Shown here: positions 1 to 7,451 of the stretch, in pieces | How the letters are laid out: the number at the start of each line of letters is the position of its first letter | Position numbering within the stretch: position 1 is the first letter of the stretch | DNA from: CAYXXZ01 sp964469165 | GTDB lineage: Bacteria > Pseudomonadota > Gammaproteobacteria > Pseudomonadales > Porticoccaceae | Reading direction: 5' to 3' | Length of the DNA: 64,000 nucleotides | Assembly (NCBI GenBank): GCA_964469165.1 | Contig: CAYXXZ010000003.1 | Location: forward strand, 34,867 to 98,866 | Notes under the pieces: model-generated | Told to the model about the DNA's origin: nothing | The model's database searches: none | What the model saw: the letters and a program-made list of their open reading frames with translations, nothing else | Translations under genes and position numbers: made by a program

Positions 1-708
1 CAATTGGAAGGGCGCAGTATCAAGGAATGGAAGAAGTCCTCGGTCTTAATCCCTTTTCTATCAGGGCTCAATTGGAAGCCAGCAACGACAACGCCCCCCT
101 GTTCTGCCAGGTCTTAATCCCTTTTCTATCAGGGCTCAATTGGAAGCGTGGATGCCGTGTGCTCTGGTTTGCAGTTGATGGTCTTAATCCCTTTTCTATC
201 AGGGCTCAATTGGAAGAAGGACGAGGCCAGCTTCGAGTCCGAGGTCAAAGTCTTAATCCCTTTTCTATCAGGGCTCAATTGGAAGCCAAGATCTTTCTGC
301 ACTTCAGCATAGAGATGATCAGTCTTAATCCCTTTTCTATCAGGGCTCAATTGGAAGATCATCGGTCTCACCGACATTGGCGTAGATGTGTCTTAATCCC
401 TTTTCTATCAGGGCTCAATTGGAAGCAGATGCTCGCGCATCAGTAGTAGAGAGTAGCACTGTCTTAATCCCTTTTCTATCAGGGCTCAATTGGAAGCTCG
501 ATGTCATCGAGACGGTAGATGGTGCCTACCGTCTTAATCCCTTTTCTATCAGGGCTCAATTGGAAGAACCGGGTCCCTCGGCACAGTGGCCAAGATCATC
601 GGGTCTTAATCCCTTTTCTATCAGGGCTCAATTGGAAGACTATGTGCAGGCATATACCTTCCCAGCGGAATGGTCTTAATCCCTTTTCTATCAGGGCTCA
701 ATTGGAAG
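1..708 (-). CRISPR. Type III-B CRISPR array, ten full repeats plus one partial
   Basis: Ten identical 36-bp repeats start at 43, 111, 181, 250, 322, 390, 461, 531, 603 and 673. The last 10 bp of another repeat occupy 1-10, so the array continues beyond the left edge. The ten spacers visible are 32-36 bp long and all different. The repeat has an internal stem formed by CCCT and AGGG. I place transcription on the minus strand because the leader with a boxA and all the cas genes lie to the right and run leftwards. In that orientation the repeat ends in ATTAAGAC, which fits the usual eight-nucleotide crRNA 5' handle. The repeats show no decay, so the array looks active. Confidence 0.97.
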
Positions 709-902
709 GCACTCCGGCGAATACTTCTTGCCATTCAAATGGATAGCCATACCCTCGGCAAAAATCTGAAAGCACTCAAAGCTGATCAAAATTTGCACAG
801 AACCTTCCTCGTTACGGGCGCTCAGTACGACAAGCTGGTGTAGTATACAAGTTGTTAAAGAGCAGTAGAAGTTACGTTGCTCACCCACCGAATAAAACTG
901 TG
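709..902 (-). promoter_or_regulatory. CRISPR leader between cas6 and the array
   Basis: This 194-bp stretch lies between the stop codon of cas6 and the first leader-proximal repeat and has no credible gene. Its position, its AT-richer composition and the boxA inside it identify it as the leader. A TATACT hexamer on the minus strand at 842-847 could be a -10 box, but it lies downstream of the boxA, so the array might be transcribed from its own promoter or by read-through from the cas operon. Confidence 0.7.
852..864 (-). promoter_or_regulatory. boxA antitermination element in the CRISPR leader
   Basis: Read on the minus strand these 13 bases are TGCTCTTTAACAA, identical to the boxA of E. coli rRNA operons, which recruits the Nus antitermination complex. 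It lies about 145 bp before the first repeat. BoxA elements upstream of CRISPR arrays are known to protect long untranslated array transcripts from Rho. The match is seen directly; the function here is inferred from that precedent. Confidence 0.75.
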
Positions 903-1820
903 TCAGTAGAGCAGCCGGTAGTGGCCAAGCCCAAAAACGGCTTTCTTGCCCAGGTGCAACCACTGCCCTTCTGTCAGAAGCGAGGCGAAGGGCGCGAGGC
1001 TGCCGGAAAGCTCGACACGGCCCACCAGTCCACCAAAAGTCATAGCCTGCCGCTGACGGCTGGAATAGCGTGTCCAGTCTCGCCACTTCATATCTGCTTT
1101 TAGTTGGATATTTCTGGCGCCCTCATCCAGGGCAGTAAAATCGAGCTGTTGCGAGTTGCGCAGTTGGGTATCGCACAGCAACTGGTAGCGGCGCGCCAGT
1201 GCTATCAGCAGAGTTCTGGCATCCAGTTCCCGCAGACCCACGTTTTTCTCTTGTCGCTGCAGACGCAGCGGTGTGGTGAATTCCAGCACGACGTTGTCAC
1301 CCATCATCACAGGTGATAATCCTGCCGGGTCGTGGGGCTGAATCCTGCCGCCCGCCTGATAGATGGCATCGTCGTCCTGCTCTCGGTGAATACTTACCAG
1401 TTGGCAGCGGCTGTGGCTTTTGCTCAGGCCACGGGCCAGCGCCCGTTCCCAGGCGAGAATGACTAGCGGTAACTGAAACAGAGCCTTGCCCATCAGCACC
1501 ATGGAAAAGCGGAACTCTTCCCCACCTTCCAGTGCCCTGGCTCCTCCCTCCGGAGGCTCGATTACATAGGGATTCGGCATGGCGCTGAATTTTTGTAGAG
1601 AATGCTGTTCCGGCGGCGGCGTCTCGAAAATCTGTGAGTAGGGACAGGTGGACAGCAGCGGACAGCCCTTGCAATCTTTCATGCGGGTCATGCAGGCCAC
1701 CCGCCGCAGTGCATGGCCGAAGGCGCCACGCAGCATAGAGCCGGCGAAATCCGGCAACCGCAGGGGTTCGAGGGCGCGGACGGTGAAGGTGTAGCGGCAG
1801 AAGGTGAGCACCTGGGTCAC
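903..1820 (-). CDS. cas6: Cas6 pre-crRNA processing endoribonuclease
   Basis: A 305-residue RAMP-fold endoribonuclease predicted to cut the array transcript within each repeat and leave the crRNA handle. Seen in the sequence: the cysteine cluster C50, C53, C59 followed by a tyrosine, typical of Cas6 proteins of type III loci (PF10040), and a glycine-rich loop near the C-terminus (GKKAVFGLG). The start is taken as the GTG at 1820 because it overlaps the stop of the upstream gene in a GTGA arrangement and the Cas6 homology begins just after it; an open frame extends further upstream but encodes nothing recognisable. It is the last gene of the operon and borders the leader. Confidence 0.9.
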   Translation of the reverse strand: MTQVLTFCRYTFTVRALEPLRLPDFAGSMLRGAFGHALRRVACMTRMKDCKGCPLLSTCPYSQIFETPPPEQHSLQKFSAMPNPYVIEPPEGGARALEGGEEFRFSMVLMGKALFQLPLVILAWERALARGLSKSHSRCQLVSIHREQDDDAIYQAGGRIQPHDPAGLSPVMMGDNVVLEFTTPLRLQRQEKNVGLRELDARTLLIALARRYQLLCDTQLRNSQQLDFTALDEGARNIQLKADMKWRDWTRYSSRQRQAMTFGGLVGRVELSGSLAPFASLLTEGQWLHLGKKAVFGLGHYRLLY

Positions 1821-2962
1821 TGCTTGATCCAATCCCTTAGCACGGATTTCAATTGCTGGACCTGCCCGCCCTGTACCACTTTGATTCGCAGATCCTTTGC
1901 TCGTTGCTGATCGGCAGGGTTCAGCGGCCGATAGCTGACCAGCATGGATTTGGTGCTCAATCCACCCAGGTCGCTGATGGAGTCCAGCTTGTAAACGGTG
2001 TCTGTTGCCGCCTCGGCTGTTCCCTTGCCAGCCATGCGTTTGGTCTTGCACTCGATCAGGTGCAGGCGATTGCGGGCCATGAAGCAGACATCCACTTCAT
2101 TATGAGAAGTGGCACCGATACGATGAATATGCTGGTTCAGACGTGGGCTATCCTGGATCACTCCCTCGCCCTTCAGCTCATTGAGTTTACTGTTGACGTA
2201 GGATTCCAGCCAGCCACCATTGGCCCAATTGCGCGCTTGCTCATCCACAAACTGAATTTGCGCGGTCACTCTGCCCCGTAACAGACCAGCTTCGGCACAC
2301 TCATCCAGCAAAACCACCAGCTGTGGGTCGGCATGCTTTACCACGGTTTTCAGTTCCAGAGACAGGGTATGTTTTCTTTCCGCCTCGCTGGCCAGAAGAT
2401 TCAACTGTCCAATGGCTCCTTGCCATTCATCCACTTTCAATACCAGGCGTTCACACAATTCGCGCAGATTCTGGGGCAACCCCGCTATCTGGCTTTCGCC
2501 ACGAAATTCATAACCGTAGGCCTGAATGTAGCTTTTCAGGTCGATGCGCTGTGAAAGATCGTGGCTGGACGGGTCACCGTTCAGGAACAGCACCTTGTCA
2601 TCTTCCACCTTCACATAGAACACAGCCGAACCGTTCATGCGAAAGACTTCCTGGGCGGCGATAGCCATCCATTTGGTGCCACCCGTTACGTTCAGCGCGA
2701 TTTCATCAGCCGGCTCATTTTCGACCAAGGCCATCAGCTGATGCTCCATGGCATCAAAATCATCGACGATATCCAGAGGATGCTGCACTACCTTGATGCC
2801 GCGCGGTTTTATCACCTGCTCCAGATAATTGGCCTGGTGCTGCATTTGCGGCGTTACCAGCAACACCACCTTTTCGGGCTTCATGTCGTTATCCAGTAAC
2901 GGCAGCAGGTTTGGTGCAGCCTGCTGGGAGACCATGCAGAAATGGGTTTTGAATTTTTTCAT
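1817..2962 (-). CDS. card1: Card1/Can2-type CARF nuclease (DUF1887 family)
   Basis: A 381-residue predicted effector activated by cyclic oligoadenylate. Residues 1 to about 150 look like a CARF domain, with the ligand-site motif NVTGGTK at 91-97. The C-terminal half carries a PD-(D/E)XK nuclease signature: E253, D291 and the ECK triad around E304-K306. Card1 and Can2 relatives bind cyclic tetra-adenylate and then cut single-stranded DNA, supercoiled DNA or RNA. The gene starts 4 bp after cmr6 ends and overlaps cas6 by 4 bp, so it is translated as part of the operon. Together with an intact Cas10 cyclase motif this supports a signalling type III system. Family assignment is firm; the preferred substrate is not readable from sequence. 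Confidence 0.9.
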   Translation of the reverse strand: MKKFKTHFCMVSQQAAPNLLPLLDNDMKPEKVVLLVTPQMQHQANYLEQVIKPRGIKVVQHPLDIVDDFDAMEHQLMALVENEPADEIALNVTGGTKWMAIAAQEVFRMNGSAVFYVKVEDDKVLFLNGDPSSHDLSQRIDLKSYIQAYGYEFRGESQIAGLPQNLRELCERLVLKVDEWQGAIGQLNLLASEAERKHTLSLELKTVVKHADPQLVVLLDECAEAGLLRGRVTAQIQFVDEQARNWANGGWLESYVNSKLNELKGEGVIQDSPRLNQHIHRIGATSHNEVDVCFMARNRLHLIECKTKRMAGKGTAEAATDTVYKLDSISDLGGLSTKSMLVSYRPLNPADQQRAKDLRIKVVQGGQVQQLKSVLRDWIKQ

Positions 2963-2966
2963 TGAA

Positions 2967-4199
2967 TCAGCCCCCGCCGCCTTTAAGTGAAGCCACAGCC
3001 GCTTTCAAACGATCCTTGCCTTTTTTGGAGACGCCCCATTTCAGGGTTTCAGCCAGTATTTCTGCCGCCTCAAGACGGCTGCGCAACTCTTCCCAGGATG
3101 TGGCAACCTGGATGAATTCGTTGCGCTTGCTGTCGAATTCCTGACCGGGCTGGTAAGCGCCATGGCGGACCTGCTCGAACGCCTCCCGAAATTTTTCAAT
3201 TACGGGTAGATGCTCTTCATAGGCCAGTTCTTCCGGGCTCAGCGTGCTGCGGCGCTCGACTTCCTGTTGCTGTCGCAACTGTTCTTCCCGCTCTGCTTTC
3301 TTTGCCGCGTCTTCTTTCATCGCGCCATAACCCACGGCGGTTTTGGCACCAAAGCCGAGCCACTCGAAGGCGTGTGCGAAAGCAGCTTGCAGTAGTTGCT
3401 GCCACAGACCATCTTTGGCGAGTTCTGATGCATGTTGTTCCAACAACGCCAGATCGCACTGCACATGGAAAGAAAAACTCGAGCCGGGTGGTACGGTTAA
3501 AAAGCTGATGGGTATGGGTTGACCGGAATCGTGTGGGTTCTGCCCTTCTTGATAGTAATGCTTCTGGTGGGGCGTCATGATTTCCACCTGCAGGGAATCA
3601 CCCTTGATTTGGGGAATGACATCCCAGAAGGTAAGAGCGCCGCGCAGATGTTCTTTGTCTCCGTCTTTGCTTTCTTTACCGAATAACACATCCAGCATCG
3701 AGAGCAGAACCGGTTCCTTGTTGTTGTCCACAATTTGCTTTTCATTGACGACAAACGGATAGATCGGCTTTTTAAGCCAGCCATAACCGTCACCCCACTC
3801 GCCGGAAGCAAGTTCTCTGGCAGCTTGGCGCAACACGCCTTTCACGCCACTGCCGGGCAAATAGGGCAGGCCATAGGGGTTGAGAAAAGCGAAGCCGTTT
3901 TCCAATGGGTGTTCATTGCCAAGACCAGTAGTAAAGGGCGATGCGGCGACAGCATCCAACTGCACACTATTGGCCGTATCGGATATTGCGGCGAAACTGG
4001 CCTGTTGGCGAGCAAGCAGGGTAGCCATGACTTTTTTGTCATCGTCATTCAGCTTACCTGCTCGTTTCAACGGCACGACTTTTTCCTTTTCCTTGGCGAA
4101 ATTACTGTTCCACACCTGCAGATACATGCCAAAACGCAACCCCGGTGAGGCGTTGCTGAAGTCCTTGCCCAGATAATCGGGTATGGCGGCGATGGCCAT
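2967..4199 (-). CDS. cmr6: Cmr6 RAMP subunit
   Basis: A 410-residue subunit of the Cmr effector complex; Cmr6 caps the 3' end of the crRNA filament together with Cmr1. The RAMP core is visible in residues about 90-290, with a PGSGVKG glycine-rich segment and a late GFGAKTAVGYG loop. A strongly charged, probably helical C-terminal extension of roughly 120 residues (Glu, Arg, Gln and Lys rich) follows the RAMP core and makes the protein longer than many Cmr6 homologues. The gene starts 1 bp after cmr5 ends. Confidence 0.92.
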   Translation of the reverse strand: MAIAAIPDYLGKDFSNASPGLRFGMYLQVWNSNFAKEKEKVVPLKRAGKLNDDDKKVMATLLARQQASFAAISDTANSVQLDAVAASPFTTGLGNEHPLENGFAFLNPYGLPYLPGSGVKGVLRQAARELASGEWGDGYGWLKKPIYPFVVNEKQIVDNNKEPVLLSMLDVLFGKESKDGDKEHLRGALTFWDVIPQIKGDSLQVEIMTPHQKHYYQEGQNPHDSGQPIPISFLTVPPGSSFSFHVQCDLALLEQHASELAKDGLWQQLLQAAFAHAFEWLGFGAKTAVGYGAMKEDAAKKAEREEQLRQQQEVERRSTLSPEELAYEEHLPVIEKFREAFEQVRHGAYQPGQEFDSKRNEFIQVATSWEELRSRLEAAEILAETLKWGVSKKGKDRLKAAVASLKGGGG

Positions 4200-4200
4200 A

Positions 4201-4584
4201 TCACTCCCCTCCCTTGCGGGCTGCGGCCATCTGGCGCAGCCATTTGAGCCAGGCGAAAGCTTCAGCGTTGATGGCCTGGTAGTCCTGCGCCTTCTCGATC
4301 TTCATCAATGCCTGCATGAAATCACTGAAGTCGGGTTTTGGTATCACTTTGGGAAACCGTTTACTGAGCCAGGCTCGTAACTGTATTGCGACCGCTTCAT
4401 GCTCGTTTTTCTTTTCCTGAGCAAAAGCCATAACCTGCATCAAGCCAGAATTCATAATAAGCGCTGGTAGCCCTTTGGAGGCATTGACATATTTGTCGTA
4501 GCTTTTACCCAGTACCTGCTGGGCTTTTTCAGTACACTCCCAAGCATCCTGAGCACGCAGTTGTTCCAGTGTCGGTTTGCTCAT
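4201..4584 (-). CDS. cmr5: Cmr5 small helical subunit
   Basis: A 127-residue protein of mainly helical character, matching the Cmr5 small subunit that lines the inner face of the Cmr complex beside the target RNA. The chosen ATG at 4584 gives an N-terminus of normal form (MSKPTLEQLRAQ); an upstream in-frame ATG would add 18 residues that overlap cmr4. It sits 4 bp after cmr4 and 1 bp before cmr6. Confidence 0.9.
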   Translation of the reverse strand: MSKPTLEQLRAQDAWECTEKAQQVLGKSYDKYVNASKGLPALIMNSGLMQVMAFAQEKKNEHEAVAIQLRAWLSKRFPKVIPKPDFSDFMQALMKIEKAQDYQAINAEAFAWLKWLRQMAAARKGGE

Positions 4585-4588
4585 GGCC

Positions 4589-5500
4589 TTAATCCTCCAC
4601 CACATGCGCCACAACCAGGCCGCGCCCGGTGGTGGCATCGCCGCCGATTTGCAGCAGTTTGTTGTTGATCACACCCTTGATCTGCTCCATCACGGTTTCA
4701 GCCGGGACTTCCGGCCCCTTGCCAGTACGGGTCTGGCTGGCCATCAACGGTGCGATCATGAGGGATTCCGGCGGCAGATTTTCGGTGTAGAACAGGCCGC
4801 CATCGCTGGCTGTGCCAGTTTTTTCGTCGATGCGCACATGGGGCTCCACCAGCATGGCGTTTTTGGCGAAGTAGGCAAAATCGGTGTCGGACAGCACGAC
4901 CAGATCATCGGTCAGCTTTTCCCGGAAAAATGCATACTCATCTTGCTGCGGCAGGGCCTTGGCGGCCAGGTCGGCAGCGACATCTGACAGTTCTGCCGAC
5001 TTTTCAGCGGTATATTCAAAGGCTTCCAGATGCAGCTTGTCAGCGGACAGCAGGTTGCCATTGGTGAGCAGGCAGTTACCTTCCGCCACATTCAGGGCGG
5101 GCCAGCTGCCCGTAGCACCGGTCAGCATCAGCAATCGCTGAGCGCGGGCCAGCGCCTGTGGGCAGGTGGCATAGACGTAACCACCTTTCAGGCTGCGGAT
5201 CGGCAGTGCCACCAGTTGAGCATCGCCAAAACTGACTGCTCCAGCGTACAGGCTGTCGCCGGATTCCGGACCAAACAGTGTTTTGATCAGGCCATCCAGG
5301 GTGTCTTCCTGATGCTTGTCCTTGGCAAGGGCTTTGAAGCTATGCCGCACGGCCCCCTTGATGCCAGAACCAGCAAAACAGGGGTGGCCCGTGTGTTTTT
5401 CACGTTGGATGGGGTTGTCGATCACATCGATGGCTTGCCCGGCACCCACATGAACGGGGCTGACGGCGTACAGGAAAACGCTGGCGTGTTTTTCAAACAT
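4589..5500 (-). CDS. cmr4: Cmr4 backbone RAMP, target-RNA cleaving subunit
   Basis: A 303-residue RAMP, repeated along the crRNA in the complex. The conserved segment around residues 25-36 keeps D28 followed by PIQRE; this aspartate corresponds to the residue that cuts target RNA at 6-nucleotide intervals in characterised Cmr4 proteins, so target cleavage is probably intact. The SGIKGAVR segment near residue 45 and a glycine-rich GGDATTGRG near the C-terminus are further RAMP signs. The AAAGGA ribosome-binding site lies in the short gap next to the divergent toxin-antitoxin pair. Because of that pair, cmr4 is about 745 bp downstream of cmr3, so it depends on read-through or on its own promoter. 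Confidence 0.95.
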   Translation of the reverse strand: MFEKHASVFLYAVSPVHVGAGQAIDVIDNPIQREKHTGHPCFAGSGIKGAVRHSFKALAKDKHQEDTLDGLIKTLFGPESGDSLYAGAVSFGDAQLVALPIRSLKGGYVYATCPQALARAQRLLMLTGATGSWPALNVAEGNCLLTNGNLLSADKLHLEAFEYTAEKSAELSDVAADLAAKALPQQDEYAFFREKLTDDLVVLSDTDFAYFAKNAMLVEPHVRIDEKTGTASDGGLFYTENLPPESLMIAPLMASQTRTGKGPEVPAETVMEQIKGVINNKLLQIGGDATTGRGLVVAHVVED

Positions 5501-5542
5501 GGTTTAGTATCCTTTCAAGTTGGTCATATTCTGGAGCCACTC

Positions 5543-5839
5543 ATGACACAAGTAGTCAATATTCATGAAGCAAAAGCCCATCTTTCCGAGTTGCTGGCCA
5601 AGGTGGAAGCCGGTGAAACGGTGGTGATCGCGCGCCGCAACAAGCCCATTGCCAGGCTGGTCATGGCGGAAAGCGAAGCGCCGAAAAAAGAGCCGCGTCG
5701 CCTCGGGCTCGCGAAAGGCGAGTTCAGCATCCCGGATGACTTTTTTGAGCCGCTGGATGAAGAGCTATTGGCGTTGTTCTCCGGCGACACCTCGTATGCC
5801 ACAGATCCACTGCACCCGGACTGGAAGCCTGAAAAATGA
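5543..5839 (+). CDS. Phd/YefM-family antitoxin
   Basis: A 98-residue antitoxin whose N-terminal 45 residues have the Phd/YefM DNA-binding pattern (VNIHEAKAHLSELL, then EAGETVVIARRNKP). The C-terminal half is acidic and is expected to wrap the toxin. A GGAG ribosome-binding site lies 8 bp before the ATG. The stop overlaps the toxin start in an ATGA arrangement, which gives the coupled translation usual for such pairs. It is encoded opposite to the cmr operon, in the gap between cmr3 and cmr4. Confidence 0.9.
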   Translation: MTQVVNIHEAKAHLSELLAKVEAGETVVIARRNKPIARLVMAESEAPKKEPRRLGLAKGEFSIPDDFFEPLDEELLALFSGDTSYATDPLHPDWKPEK

Positions 5840-6231
5840 AATTGCTGCTCGATACCTGCACGTTTCTGTGGATGGGCGGCCAACCAGATCGCCTTTCGAC
5901 CGACGCCAGGACAGCGCTGAGCGATACTGACAACGAGCTGTTCCTCAGCCCGGTCTCTCTGTGGGAAATTCTGGTCAACCACATGCGTGGGAAAAGACTG
6001 CCCCTGAAAGTACCGGGTGATCCAGAGCACTATTTCGCCGAGTTGCGTCAGCGAATGGGCCTGATCTCGCTGCCTGTCACGGAAGCAGCGGTTATTCAGC
6101 TGCCCAAACTGCCACCCGTGCATCAGGATCCCTTCGACCGTCTGCTGATTTGCCAGGCCATCGATCAGGGTTTGATTCTGGTGACGCCCGATGCGCATAT
6201 CTCGCGCTATCCGATTCGTACCCTGTGGTAA
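5836..6231 (+). CDS. vapC: PIN-domain toxin, VapC-like ribonuclease
   Basis: A 131-residue PIN-domain protein. The expected metal-binding acidic residues are visible: D6 in LLLDTC, E44 in LWEI, D98 in the HQDPFDRLL motif and D119. VapC toxins cut tRNA or rRNA at specific sites; the target here cannot be read. It is coupled to the Phd-type antitoxin through a 4-bp overlap and ends 14 bp before the cmr3 stop codon on the other strand. All catalytic positions are present, so the toxin appears functional. Confidence 0.9.
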   Translation: MKLLLDTCTFLWMGGQPDRLSTDARTALSDTDNELFLSPVSLWEILVNHMRGKRLPLKVPGDPEHYFAELRQRMGLISLPVTEAAVIQLPKLPPVHQDPFDRLLICQAIDQGLILVTPDAHISRYPIRTLW

Positions 6232-6245
6232 GTGTTGTTTTTCAT

Positions 6246-7451
6246 TCATGACCAGGCCCCTATGATGCAACGGTTGAATCCTTCGGCGCGTCGGGCGTCA
6301 TTTTCACAGGATTCGCCCCACAGACCGCTGTTGACAAGGTTGCGAAGGGCGTCCGGAGTGGCTTCCAGCTCTTCCAGCCAGTAAACGCTGCCAGCCGGAG
6401 CAACCCGCTGAGCGGGTTTGGGTTGCCAGTTGGCCAGATCCCAGCCCGACAGCGTTTCGGCACGAGGTATCGCGGCGGATACCAGCTTTGCCGTGATACC
6501 GCCCGGCAGGGTTATATGACCGTCGCTGTTTTTCTGGCTGGCACCGTCGCGGGAAGGCAGCTTCCAGCCTTCCACAAACAGGCCGGGGCTGGTCAGCACG
6601 AGGCGGCAGCGCCCGGCATTGGCGATAGCCTGATAGTCTGGCTCCGGCAAGGCGATGTCGATGGTTTCAATGGAAGCGGCCCGGCCATCGCCGCCGAAGC
6701 GCAGCAGTCCATCAGCGGGTGGTTGCGCGCCAGTGACGGCGGCGAGAAATCCCACGTCATAATTAGTAATGATGGGCTCACCCGTCTGCTTGTCAGTGCC
6801 GATACGGCTGCCTTTTTTGTGCATCACCAGGGCCTGGGTGGAAAATAACTTGCCCTCTTCCACGCTGCGTGTGACGCCATTCATGCCGATACCTACGCGG
6901 GCATCGAAACTCCAGAGCTGCGATGCATGCACGAGCTGTTCGGTGCTTGGCGTTTCGCCCTTCACATAAACTGCCCAGCCCGCCTGCGTCAGCCAGTAGC
7001 CGCTTTCCGGTTTGCTGCGTTTTGCTCCCTGGGCCAGCACCGGCAACATGGGCAATGGAAATGACGAAGGCAGATTGATGGTTTGGGGCGACAGGCGGCA
7101 GACCTCCAGTTTGCCATCATCGGTTTTGCTGATGACCAGATCAGCCGGTGGCGGCAGCAGAACTTCTGCCTTGCCCGCATCGCTTTTACGCGCCAGATAA
7201 AAACCGGACAAGGTAAAGCTGCCGGGCTCTTTCGGCGTGCCCAGTTCGGCATCGTGAGTGATTTGGCCGGCGGCAAAGGCGGCCAGATCGATCCGGCGAT
7301 CCACCAGCATCCGCGAGCGAATGGCTCCCGCCGCCACGGATGGCCAGGGCGGGATCAGGCTTTCGCCATAGCTGCCGGGGTCGCCGAACAGTTTGTTGCC
7401 GCGCAGAAACAGTACATCCAGTGGCTCGATAAAGCGGTATTCGATACTCAT
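6246..7451 (-). CDS. cmr3: Cmr3 subunit
   Basis: A 401-residue RAMP protein that holds the 5' handle of the crRNA and contacts Cas10. The N-terminal RFIEPLDVLFLRGN motif and the segment around PPWPSVAAGAIRSR are typical of Cmr3 (TIGR01888). Its ATG overlaps the stop of cas10 by 2 bp (ATGA), implying coupled translation. It is followed on the opposite strand by a toxin-antitoxin pair instead of directly by cmr4. Confidence 0.93.
   Translation of the reverse strand: MSIEYRFIEPLDVLFLRGNKLFGDPGSYGESLIPPWPSVAAGAIRSRMLVDRRIDLAAFAAGQITHDAELGTPKEPGSFTLSGFYLARKSDAGKAEVLLPPPADLVISKTDDGKLEVCRLSPQTINLPSSFPLPMLPVLAQGAKRSKPESGYWLTQAGWAVYVKGETPSTEQLVHASQLWSFDARVGIGMNGVTRSVEEGKLFSTQALVMHKKGSRIGTDKQTGEPIITNYDVGFLAAVTGAQPPADGLLRFGGDGRAASIETIDIALPEPDYQAIANAGRCRLVLTSPGLFVEGWKLPSRDGASQKNSDGHITLPGGITAKLVSAAIPRAETLSGWDLANWQPKPAQRVAPAGSVYWLEELEATPDALRNLVNSGLWGESCENDARRAEGFNRCIIGAWS

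Noticed and set aside
27..679. Open frames across the CRISPR array on both strands, encoding repeated LNPFSIRAQLE-type peptides
   Set aside because: They arise because the repeat and most spacer lengths keep frames open for a while; they are periodic translations of the repeat, not proteins.
842..847. TATACT as a firm -10 box for the CRISPR array
   Set aside because: The -35 region at proper spacing is poor, and it would leave the boxA outside the transcript; kept only as a caveat.
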